Notes under the pieces: generated by a model | Databases searched by the model: none | Told to the model about the DNA's origin: nothing | What the model saw: the letters and a program-made list of their open reading frames with translations, nothing else | Shown here: in pieces, positions 9,404-16,671 of the stretch | Numbering within the stretch: the stretch's first letter is position 1 | Layout of the letters: the number at the start of each line of letters is the position of its first letter | Assembly (NCBI GenBank): GCA_963662375.2 | Contig: CAXXRP010000012.1 | Span: forward strand, 62,001 to 126,000 | DNA from: UBA11612 sp963662375 | GTDB lineage: Bacteria; Pseudomonadota; Alphaproteobacteria; Rhodospirillales; Rhodospirillaceae | DNA length: 64,000 bases | Reading direction: 5' to 3' | Made by a program: the position numbers and the translations under genes

Positions 9404-9478
9404 GGACGGTTAGCTCAGCGGTAGAGCATCGCCTTGACATGGCGGGGGCCACAGGTTCGATCCCTGTACCGTCCACCA
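9404..9478 (+). tRNA. tRNA-Val (anticodon GAC)
   Basis: A complete cloverleaf. The acceptor stem GGACGGT pairs with ACCGTCC. The anticodon stem CGCC/GGCG flanks the loop TTGACAT with anticodon GAC. The T arm is ACAGG-TTCGATC-CCTGT. The CCA end is encoded. It lies just before the CRISPR-Cas and sugar cassettes; tRNA 3' ends are common integration sites. Confidence 0.96.
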
Positions 9479-10105
9479 CTAACTCAAATATTATCTTTTA
9501 TTTTCAATGTATATGTGTGGGCGATTCTGTATCTACCCATCTTTGTACCCATCCCTACGCATGGGACGCTGAGGGCCTTTGGCGGACGGTAAGCCCGGAA
9601 AGAGAATCTCTGGCAACACGCCGTCCGCTGTATTCTATCAATACTCCACATTAGCTTTGGCTTACGCGATATCCGCTTCATTGATCCGATTTGCGAGAGA
9701 CCGTTTGTCGTAGTGGAAACAACCCACTAAAACCGCGCCCGTTGATACTGAACTCCGCTCTTCTAGACCCCCGCCCAGGCATTCTCAGCAGCGACCGGCC
9801 CCCTTAATAGAGTGGAACGTCGTTCAGGCTTAAGCGATGCGGATTTGGCGAGATGGATTCTTTGTTTATCAAGTGGGCCCCTGACATCCTTTGAGGTCGC
9901 GTCAAACCGCGACCCCTACCACCCACTTTGCCTGACGCGACCCCTCTGTAATGACGACTTCGGCCCGGGCGCCCGTTTGCAGATAATCCTCAGGCAAGCT
10001 AGCTTATTAGTTGGCTTGAGTGGAATGAGCTCCGGGTTTGCAAGCTAGCTGAGCATGATCGTAGTCAGTCCATAACCCAGTCTGTTCTTTTCAAATTTTT
10101 GCCCT
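9479..10105. other. Gene-free region between tRNA-Val and the CRISPR locus
   Basis: No convincing gene in 627 bp. It contains an inverted repeat, GCGGACGG at 9582-9589 against CCGTCCGC at 9621-9628, whose arms resemble the tRNA 3' end sequence. It also contains two direct copies of GCAAGCTAGCT just before the nuclease gene. This looks like a recombination-site remnant plus a promoter region. No integrase is seen. Confidence 0.4.
9994..10050. promoter_or_regulatory. Repeated palindromic operator-like site
   Basis: GCAAGCTAGCT occurs at 9994-10004 and 10040-10050. The first copy includes the perfect palindrome AAGCTAGCTT. The 46-bp spacing is close to whole helical turns, and the pair lies about 55 bp before the RecB/RNase H-like nuclease gene. 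This suggests an operator, but no regulator is known. Confidence 0.3.
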
Positions 10106-11647
10106 GTGCAGCGAGGTCCAACGCCCGTGAATGTCGAACAAACGACTGGGCCGGTTACGGCGGCCATGCTCTACGACCTCGCCCAGTGCCCGCATCGCGT
10201 GACGATGGATATTTTTGGCGATCCAGCCAAGCGCGACAACGTCAGTCCTTTTGTACAGCTACTCTGGGATCGCGGAACCACTTTTGAACAGCAGGTTATT
10301 GGACAGCTTCAACAGCCGTTCCTGAGTCTATTGATCTATTCGGGGGCCGAGAAGGAACGGCTAACCCGGGAGGCAATGGATCGCCGCGAGCCGTTGATAT
10401 ACGGCGGTCGGATAAGTGTGGACGATTTACTCGGTGATCCCGACCTGCTGCGTCTAGAGGGGGGCCGATATGTTGCCGGAGACATTAAGTCTGGTTCTGG
10501 CGAAGAAAGTGGATCGGGCGATGACGACGATGGTAAGCCGAAAGTCCATTACGCCGTCCAACTTGCCCTATACACAGACGTACTGTCGCGCCTGGGTTTG
10601 TCAGCGGGCCGACGCGCCTTTGTGTGGGACGTTCATGGTCGGGAGGTCACATACGATTTCGATGAATCGTTTAAAATAAAGAAGCCGACGACTCTGTGGC
10701 ACAAATATGTTGACGCATTGGCAGAAGCACGGACGATCATCAGTCAAACTCAGAACACCCTTCCCGCGTTTAGTAGGGTTTGTAAGAACTGCGTTTGGTA
10801 CTCGGCGTGTGTGGGTGCGCTGGAGAAAGCTGACGACCTCACCCTCATTCCGTTCCTGGGCCGGTCCAAACGAGATGTGATGTATGACCACGTTGCGACG
10901 GTGACAGATTTTGCGGCCTCGAAGCCTGATGCATACATCAACAAAAAGAAAACTGACTTTCCTGGGATCGGCCCCGACTCATTGAGGAAGTTTCATGCCC
11001 GAGCAAACTTAATTTCAACGAAAGGCTCGCAACCATACCTATTCGCGCCTGTCTCATTGCCTGCGTCCGACCACGAACTATTTTTCGACATCGAAGTGGA
11101 TCCAATGCGGGACGTTTGTTACCTGCACGGCTTCGTCGAGCGATGGAATGGCAACGATGATACCGAACGCTTTGTCTACTTCTTGGCAGAAACGCCTGAC
11201 GCTGAGCAGGAGGAGCGAGCTTTTCGAGAAGCCTGGGAATACATGCAAGCATCGCCATCCTCAGCCATCTATTACTACTCAAAATATGAGCAAACGATTT
11301 ACCGAAAACTCCGAGCAAAATACCCAGGCGTTTGCTCCGCCGATAAAGTTGAACAGTTGTTCCACCCGTCCCGTGCGGTAGACCTGTACTCCGATGTTGT
11401 TATGAAGGCGACAGAATGGCCGACGCGGGACTTCTCGTTAAAAACGCTCGCCAAATTCTTGGGATTCAAGTGGCGGGATACTCACCCCTCTGGCGCAGCG
11501 TCCATTGAATGGTTTCACCGCTGGGTCGAAACGGGGGATAAGGAAATCCGCCAGAGAATCCTCGACTATAATGAGGACGACTGTCGGGCAACGCGGATAC
11601 TATTGGACGGTATCCGGGGGTTATCAGAGGCGGCGGGACGCGGCTAA
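10106..11647 (+). CDS. TM0106-family RecB-like/RNase H-like nuclease
   Basis: About 513 residues with two nuclease modules. The N-terminal half is Cas4/RecB-like: Cys28 (AQCPH), the acidic/Lys active site around Asp106, Asp126 and Lys128 (AGDIKSG), the QLALY motif near 152-156, and cysteines 226, 229 and 235 that with Cys28 could hold a 4Fe-4S cluster. The C-terminal half (about 325-505) is an RNase H-like DEDD domain: FFDIE near 328-330, AVDLY, and YNEDDC near 488-493. It precedes the type IV csf genes by about 100 bp on the same strand. TM0106 proteins are not standard Cas proteins; a role in this locus is inferred only from position. The GTG start is uncertain; a second GTG lies at 10127. 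Confidence 0.85.
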   Translation: MQRGPTPVNVEQTTGPVTAAMLYDLAQCPHRVTMDIFGDPAKRDNVSPFVQLLWDRGTTFEQQVIGQLQQPFLSLLIYSGAEKERLTREAMDRREPLIYGGRISVDDLLGDPDLLRLEGGRYVAGDIKSGSGEESGSGDDDDGKPKVHYAVQLALYTDVLSRLGLSAGRRAFVWDVHGREVTYDFDESFKIKKPTTLWHKYVDALAEARTIISQTQNTLPAFSRVCKNCVWYSACVGALEKADDLTLIPFLGRSKRDVMYDHVATVTDFAASKPDAYINKKKTDFPGIGPDSLRKFHARANLISTKGSQPYLFAPVSLPASDHELFFDIEVDPMRDVCYLHGFVERWNGNDDTERFVYFLAETPDAEQEERAFREAWEYMQASPSSAIYYYSKYEQTIYRKLRAKYPGVCSADKVEQLFHPSRAVDLYSDVVMKATEWPTRDFSLKTLAKFLGFKWRDTHPSGAASIEWFHRWVETGDKEIRQRILDYNEDDCRATRILLDGIRGLSEAAGRG

Positions 11648-11752
11648 AGGCAGTTAAGCACAGAAATAAGGCGAGTGGATTATTCGTTCTCGGGTTGACC
11701 GCAGGTTCGTGGTTCACAACACTGAGCGTTGGCCTGCATTAGGGTACTTAGG

Positions 11753-12403
11753 GTGAGCGATAAACTAATAATCACAGCAAAGCTAAAGACCCCCGTTATC
11801 CTGGGAGGCGGATACCTTACGCTTGACAGCCTCCTGGCAAATCTGATCTTCGAGACGACAGGCGACATCGAAGTAGCCCACAACACTGTTCCATTGGTCT
11901 GCACCGATGGCTTGTTCCATGCGAGCGCCGCACTGCTAGAGCCTTTTGGCTCAAACGGTGTATCTTTCTGCGCCAATATGCGAGCTACGCATGCGCTTAA
12001 TCCCGACCTATTGCTAAAAAACAGGCACGGCAAAATTCACAAGCAGATCGGATTAACGCGCCGCAGCAACTTTGGGGCTGTGATGAACAGCTACACTGCG
12101 TTCGATGCACCTAAAATTATTTGGTCCGCGGAAGGTGACAGCGAGGCTGTAAACCGACTTCTTTCAGGGGTAGTGTTTATTGGAAAACGGCGCGGAAGTG
12201 GTTTCGGTGAAGTATCGAAGTGGGATATCGAGAAAGGAAGCCTTGACGGAGTGGTTGGCCCGTTCGGCGAGCCCCTGCGACCTGTTCCCCTCGACATGTT
12301 CAGCGGCGACAAAAGCTCTCTGAAAGCGGATGCCGCATGGCGTCCTGCTTACTGGCGCCCAGAAAACAGGGCTATCTGCTATGCGCCCGAGTTTATCCGA
12401 TGA
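11753..12403 (+). CDS. csf3: Type IV CRISPR Csf3 (Cas5-like)
   Basis: About 216 residues. The N-terminal segment is RAMP-like (KLIITAKLKTPVILGGG). A glycine-rich loop with GKRRGSGFGEVSKWDIEK around two thirds of the length is typical of Csf3, the Cas5 homologue of type IV effectors that binds the 5' handle of the guide RNA. The GTG at 11753 has AGGG 8 bp upstream; a TTG at 11729 would add eight residues. The stop overlaps the next gene by 4 bp (ATGA). The call rests on motif and on position beside cas6, csf2 and DinG. Confidence 0.8.
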   Translation: MSDKLIITAKLKTPVILGGGYLTLDSLLANLIFETTGDIEVAHNTVPLVCTDGLFHASAALLEPFGSNGVSFCANMRATHALNPDLLLKNRHGKIHKQIGLTRRSNFGAVMNSYTAFDAPKIIWSAEGDSEAVNRLLSGVVFIGKRRGSGFGEVSKWDIEKGSLDGVVGPFGEPLRPVPLDMFSGDKSSLKADAAWRPAYWRPENRAICYAPEFIR

Positions 12404-12867
12404 ATACTTTTCAGTTTTTCAATCAAAATTTTGGGCGCTTTCTCACGAGTCAAACCAACCAGCCACATATGGACGCATGGAAAACTTTGTCCTCCACCTA
12501 CGATATTATAAAAAAAGATGGAAAGCCGTCCAAAAGCAGACTTGCGTGGGGTTGGGCGATTGTTCGACCGACAGTATCGGTAGCCCAACTTAATTTGTGC
12601 GTTGAAGGCATTGGGCAAGATCCTCGTACTCGTTTTGAAGCATTCACCGATGAACTTTCCAAGTGGGACGAGACCCCTCGCATGTTTCTAGTATTCGCTA
12701 AAGCGCCCATACCTATTGTCAATTTATTCATCACCGTCGACTTGCGAGCCGCGCGTATTTGTTCTCCCGGCGGGGTCGAGACATTCGATTACACAAAGCC
12801 CGCTCATCCTAAAGCAGGTAAAATGCAGAGGATTCTGGAAAAGCAGAGAACAAAGAATGCTGCTTGA
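12400..12867 (+). CDS. Unrecognised 155-aa protein in the Csf1 position
   Basis: A small protein (MNTFQFFNQ...) translationally coupled to csf3 by an ATGA overlap and overlapping cas6 by 11 bp. In most type IV loci the remaining effector subunit is Csf1, which carries a CxxC zinc finger. This protein has isolated cysteines only and no CxxC pair, and at 155 residues it is short for Csf1. It could be a stripped Csf1/Cas8-like subunit or a Cas11-like small subunit. The sequence has alternating basic and aromatic segments (LAWGWAIVRP, FLVFAKAPIP) but no motif I can name. Confidence 0.55.
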   Translation: MNTFQFFNQNFGRFLTSQTNQPHMDAWKTLSSTYDIIKKDGKPSKSRLAWGWAIVRPTVSVAQLNLCVEGIGQDPRTRFEAFTDELSKWDETPRMFLVFAKAPIPIVNLFITVDLRAARICSPGGVETFDYTKPAHPKAGKMQRILEKQRTKNAA

Positions 12868-13360
12868 TCACGTCGTATCCAAACCGCCAACGATCAAGGG
12901 GTACAAGCTACATCAGCTTGTACAGGGGCTGACCAGAGGCGATAGCCCATTATTTGTAGATATGGGCGACTATCTAATAGTGCGAACGGAAAAATCGATT
13001 ACCGACAAGGGGCAGCCAATCAGAGTGGTTGCGACTGGTGACATTGTTGGCTTTGAACTTCGCGCTTGCGTCTCAAAGAAGATCAAAGGCCAGCATGTCT
13101 ATTATCCGGCGCGAGACTGGCGAAGTCGGCATGCTTGGTTGCAGAAGCAAGGCCAGCACCATGGTTTTGAACCGATGACAATGAACTGTCATTCATCTTA
13201 CGCCGAGGTCGATAACGAAAAAGGCCGCGCCTTCACAGTCGATCAAACTGACTTTGTTGGGGTACTGCGTGTGAGAGATAGCCAATTATTCGAGAAGGCC
13301 GTGGCAAACGGCGTCGGCTCAACAGCGAAAACCTTCGGCTTTGGCATGTTGGTCATTTAG
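12857..13360 (+). CDS. cas6: Cas6e-like CRISPR RNA endonuclease
   Basis: A 167-residue RAMP protein. YKLHQLVQGL near residues 16-25 places a histidine (His19) where Cas6e proteins have their catalytic His, and the C-terminal glycine-rich loop GVGSTAKTFGFGML matches the Cas6e signature (compare GxGxxKAFGxGLL). It should cut the repeat RNA at the base of its hairpin. The ATG at 12857 overlaps the upstream gene. Type IV-A loci use Csf5 or borrowed Cas6 types; this one is of the Cas6e kind. Confidence 0.85.
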   Translation: MLLDHVVSKPPTIKGYKLHQLVQGLTRGDSPLFVDMGDYLIVRTEKSITDKGQPIRVVATGDIVGFELRACVSKKIKGQHVYYPARDWRSRHAWLQKQGQHHGFEPMTMNCHSSYAEVDNEKGRAFTVDQTDFVGVLRVRDSQLFEKAVANGVGSTAKTFGFGMLVI

Positions 13361-13377
13361 ACAATCAGGAGAGCAAT

Positions 13378-14250
13378 ATGGGCGACGTAATAATCAACGG
13401 GACTATAACGACGGTCGGCATGCTTTCTATCACCATGCCAAATGTGAGTGATCACGAGGGCTTCCCCGTCATGTCGCGTGGAATAGATGCGGACGGAAAA
13501 CCTTTCAAGACCGGCTATCTGCCCGCCACCACACTTCGCGGGTTTTTACGAAGGGCAGTCGTGATGCACGACATGAGAGAGGCAGCGGCTGCCAATTCAC
13601 CGTATTCCCTCCCCAAGGCTTATGCCGAACTTATCGGTCAAGATGCAGCAAGTGAGAAGCCGGTGGGGGAAATCGACCTGCTCGAGATCAAGCGGCAGCG
13701 AGATGAGTCACCTGTAATCGACCTTTTCGGTAGCGGCCTTAGCGTATCCAGCCGTTTGCGCGTGGGCCACTTTGTGCCCCATCTGAATATCTTGCCTGAG
13801 CATTACCCGGGGGTGCGAAAAGACCTTGGGGATACTGAGGGTGCTGTTGAACTTTTTTCTGCAGCCGATGCAACGGCGTATTATAGACGCAAGGAGTCTG
13901 GCAGCCGCCGGTCGAAAGCAGCTAGTCTCGTCACCATCCTCGACCGAAAAGTTCGCGTAGCAACAAAAAAGCAGGAGGACGTGACGGAACTAACCACTCA
14001 GTTGGAGGAGGCGAAAAAGCTCGCAGAGAAATCTAAGGAAGAAATGGGTGATATGCAGGTATCAAGCCTTAACCCAGGAATGGGGTATTGCGCTCTACCT
14101 GCGGAGCTGGATCTCTTGGGTCGCCTTGTCATTCTAAATGCAAAAGATCGTGACCTTAGCATGATCGAGTTTGGACTCGATTGTCTAAGCCGCTCTCCTG
14201 TCCTTGGAGCGCAATCTGCGCGTGGCTGCGGTGAGATTACGGAGTTTTGA
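13378..14250 (+). CDS. csf2: Type IV CRISPR Csf2 (Cas7-like backbone)
   Basis: A 290-residue RAMP protein starting with IINGTITTVGMLSIT. Its family features are a loop with TGYLPATTLRGFLRRAV, a central LFGSGLSVSSRLRVGHF block and a C-terminal SPVLGAQSARGCGEI glycine-rich end. This fits Csf2, the Cas7 homologue that forms the helical backbone along the spacer part of the guide. A highly charged helical stretch lies at about residues 185-230. An AGGAG Shine-Dalgarno sequence precedes the ATG. It is the last cas gene before the array. Confidence 0.85.
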   Translation: MGDVIINGTITTVGMLSITMPNVSDHEGFPVMSRGIDADGKPFKTGYLPATTLRGFLRRAVVMHDMREAAAANSPYSLPKAYAELIGQDAASEKPVGEIDLLEIKRQRDESPVIDLFGSGLSVSSRLRVGHFVPHLNILPEHYPGVRKDLGDTEGAVELFSAADATAYYRRKESGSRRSKAASLVTILDRKVRVATKKQEDVTELTTQLEEAKKLAEKSKEEMGDMQVSSLNPGMGYCALPAELDLLGRLVILNAKDRDLSMIEFGLDCLSRSPVLGAQSARGCGEITEF

Positions 14251-14376
14251 CGTTGTGATTGATGGAGAAACCAAGAAAAAAATAACAATCGGCGGCTACT
14301 CCTCGGCCAAGATCGATGAATTTTGAGCGCCAATACAGGCATTTGTTTAACCACAGCAATGTGCTGCGAGTTATCA
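14251..14376 (+). other. CRISPR leader candidate
   Basis: A 126-bp gene-free stretch between csf2 and the first repeat. It is placed upstream of the array because the degenerate repeat is at the far (3') end. It contains an A-rich tract near 14268-14288. No separate promoter motif is clear, so the array may be read through from csf2. Confidence 0.45.
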
Positions 14377-14807
14377 GCCCAAGCCACCCTGAAAATGGGT
14401 GGTTACTAAAATTTGATCACGTCGGCCGTGTTCTTGCGGGAAGCCCAAGCCACCCTGAAAATGGGTGGTTACTAAAATAATAACGACGGAGTGATGCTAC
14501 CTTGAAGAGCCCAAGCCACCCTGAAAATGGGTGGTTACTAAAATGTCATCGATCAGCACGACCGAATGCTGCCGCCCAAGCCACCCTGAAAATGGGTGGT
14601 TACTAAAATGTGGAATAGCTGGGCAAACTTCCGGTATCCGCCCAAGCCACCCTGAAAATGTGTGGTTACTAAAATTTTAGAGCTGCTTCGAGAGCACGGC
14701 GTACAGCCCAAGCCACCCTGAAAATGGGTGGTTACTAAAATAAAGTGGCCCAGAGAAAATTAGAGGGTCAAGCCCAAGCCACCCTGAAAATGGGTGGTTA
14801 CTTCGAT
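14377..14807 (+). CRISPR. Type IV CRISPR array, 7 repeats and 6 spacers
   Basis: 36-bp repeats start at 14377, 14443, 14509, 14574, 14640, 14706 and 14772. Spacers are 30 bp, except the third (29 bp). Each repeat holds a hairpin, CCACCC / GGGTGG with a 7-nt TGAAAAT loop, extendable by G-U and A-U pairs, followed by ACTAAAAT. Cutting at the hairpin base would leave an 8-nt 5' handle ACTAAAAT. Repeat 5 has G to T in the 3' stem arm (GTGTGG). Repeat 7 is altered in its last bases (ACTTCGAT), marking the distal end. The array lies between csf2 and the DinG gene, all on the same strand. Confidence 0.97.
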
Positions 14808-14821
14808 AAAGAATCGAGCCA

Positions 14822-16414
14822 ATGAAGAAGATGTTTCGATCTAACGAGCAACAACACTTCAGCAAACTTGTCGCAAAACATATAAGCGCCAAGGACTTTC
14901 CGTTGTTGCTTGAGGGCGGAACAGGTCTCGGCAAAACCCGCGCCTACTTAGCAGCTCTGTCCAACCGGCCAGAAACTGTAGCGATAGTTTTGCCAACACA
15001 TCAGTTGATCGATCAGATGTTGGCGTCGCAGGACCTGGCGGCAGTGGGACTAACCGTCGTGGACTTTCGTCCCGCCAAAATGTTTGAGGCGCGGGCTGAG
15101 TACATAGAAAATCGCACGGCGGCTATGGCAAGTCGTGTGATGCTGTGTACGGCTGCAAGCGTGATGATCGATCAGAGGCTGCGCGGCAAATATAACGGTG
15201 CAGTTAAAAGGGACTATCTGATCTTCGATGAGGCTGACGAGCTTCCACAGGCAGCTGCGCTTTATCAGGATTTTATCATTTCTGCGGATGATTTGAGAGA
15301 CGCTAAAGTCGCGTTGACGACGGTAGAGGAGACAATACAGCGTTTGGTTGGAACACGCGACCTAGACCCTGAGGTTCGCGCTCGAGCGATTATTATTAAG
15401 GAAGTTCTCAGCGAACCAGCTTGGTACCACAAGGCTGGAATCAATGGTGACGGCGGTATTGAACTATTCCACAGGTTGCCCGGGCGTTTGCTCAAACGCA
15501 TAGCAAATCAAAACAATGTAGCGTTTATCAGCGCCACCCTAACTGTCGCGAAAAGCTTTAATGATTTTCGCCGCAGCATGGGAATCAAAGAAGTCAGCCG
15601 TTTTTCAGGGTGCATCGAACCAGAGAAACATGGCGAGATTACCGTTATACTGGCGCTAGATGAATCCGTGGATGATGTCATTGCGCGCGCGGTACATGTC
15701 ATTGCGCGCGCGGAACGTCCATGCTTAGTCGCGACGGCGAGCCACGATGCTGCCTTCAAAATAGGAGGGTTAATTCCAGAAGCCGTCGTGCGTCAGGGAG
15801 ACGAGACTCCAAGTGAGGCCGCATTGCGTGTGCCTGAAAACGGGGTACTCATAGCGGCTGGGGCGTGGGCTGGCCTAGATACTCCCACTCGATGGGCATC
15901 TATTGTTGTTCCGCGCATTCCTTTCCCGGTGCCAACTAAACTCAATGAGAAGGTGGAGAGCCTCTACATCGAGAGCAAGAACGTCGCAGTACGGCGTATG
16001 CGTCAGGTGGTAGGGCGAGGGTTACGCTCCCCTGATGCAATTTGCACCATTTACATCCTTGATCCTCGTTACGAACAACTAGGCAACTTTCTACCAGATC
16101 GGTTTAGTGAAAGTTGGGCCGAGGGGGGGCGCAAAGAATTTACGTCATCTAAAGCGGAGCGCTGTCCAGCGATTAGAAGGGAGGCGTTAAGATTTTACGA
16201 CTGTAAGTGTTATGCGTGTGATTTAATTCCAACGCATTCGTCCATCATCGAGATTCATCATCTTGACCCAATTGCTGAGGGAAAGAGGCAGACGATGAAA
16301 ACGGACGTGATACCTTTATGCGCCAATTGCCACCGCCTGGCGCACACACGTACTCCCCCTATCCCAATCGAAGAGCTTCGTCTTGGTATTGATCAGAAGG
16401 TAGGCACATCCTGA
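14822..16414 (+). CDS. csf4: DinG-family helicase with C-terminal HNH nuclease (Csf4-HNH)
   Basis: A 530-residue fusion. The helicase part has motif I EGGTGLGKT (31-39), motif II FDEAD (135-139), ISATL (236-240) and motif VI QVVGRGLR (395-402), as in XPD/DinG superfamily 2 helicases. Only one cysteine lies between motifs I and II, so the DinG Fe-S cluster is absent. Residues 461-508 form an HNH/McrA-type nuclease: CYAC (463-466), IEIHH (His479-His480), CANCH (500-504) and His508. Ordinary type IV-A DinG lacks a nuclease. The gene starts 15 bp after the array and is probably co-transcribed with it, so Cas6 processing may release its mRNA. Expected role: unwinding and cutting DNA recruited by the Csf complex. 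Confidence 0.93.
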   Translation: MKKMFRSNEQQHFSKLVAKHISAKDFPLLLEGGTGLGKTRAYLAALSNRPETVAIVLPTHQLIDQMLASQDLAAVGLTVVDFRPAKMFEARAEYIENRTAAMASRVMLCTAASVMIDQRLRGKYNGAVKRDYLIFDEADELPQAAALYQDFIISADDLRDAKVALTTVEETIQRLVGTRDLDPEVRARAIIIKEVLSEPAWYHKAGINGDGGIELFHRLPGRLLKRIANQNNVAFISATLTVAKSFNDFRRSMGIKEVSRFSGCIEPEKHGEITVILALDESVDDVIARAVHVIARAERPCLVATASHDAAFKIGGLIPEAVVRQGDETPSEAALRVPENGVLIAAGAWAGLDTPTRWASIVVPRIPFPVPTKLNEKVESLYIESKNVAVRRMRQVVGRGLRSPDAICTIYILDPRYEQLGNFLPDRFSESWAEGGRKEFTSSKAERCPAIRREALRFYDCKCYACDLIPTHSSIIEIHHLDPIAEGKRQTMKTDVIPLCANCHRLAHTRTPPIPIEELRLGIDQKVGTS

Positions 16415-16671
16415 TTAAGTGAGAAAGAATCGTCGTCACACAATTTTTAGAGATTGGTTGGTTGCAGGAAAAACACCGAGATGAATGTCCGACGCGTCAT
16501 CAACGTTAGTCACGCGCCGTCCGCCACTACAGCATTTGACGCGTTTTGCAGAGGAGCTAGTCCACCATCCTTTTTCCCCTAAATCCGACGAGCTTTGACG
16601 ACCGTTGTTTTTTTTACGGATCTGGCCGTATGGTGCATTTAATTTCTACGTAAAGAAGTGTTGGAGCCTTC
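16415..16671. other. Gap between the CRISPR locus and the sugar cassette
   Basis: No gene seen. It contains CCGTCCGCCACTA at 16517-16529, 12 of 13 identical to the end of tRNA-Val and its flank (CCGTCCACCACTA), and the left copy of a direct repeat (16605-16628). Both are candidate junctions of inserted modules. Confidence 0.4.
16605..16628 (+). repeat. Left copy of cassette-flanking direct repeat
   Basis: A T-rich run followed by ACGGATCTGGCCG. It matches 19778-19800 except for one extra T, one T/C change in the T run and one T/C change in the core. It lies 44 bp before the PseG-like gene. Confidence 0.5.

Noticed and set aside
9479..9700. Integrase remnant next to tRNA-Val
   Set aside because: No tyrosine-recombinase motif was found on either strand; only short inverted repeats remain.
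9812..10048. Small open frame before the nuclease gene
   Set aside because: No family likeness, no clear Shine-Dalgarno sequence, and it overlaps the palindromic repeats; treated as noncoding.
10106..11647. True Cas4 of the CRISPR locus
   Set aside because: The extra RNase H-like domain and the absence of Cas1/Cas2 fit the TM0106 family better; linkage is by position only.
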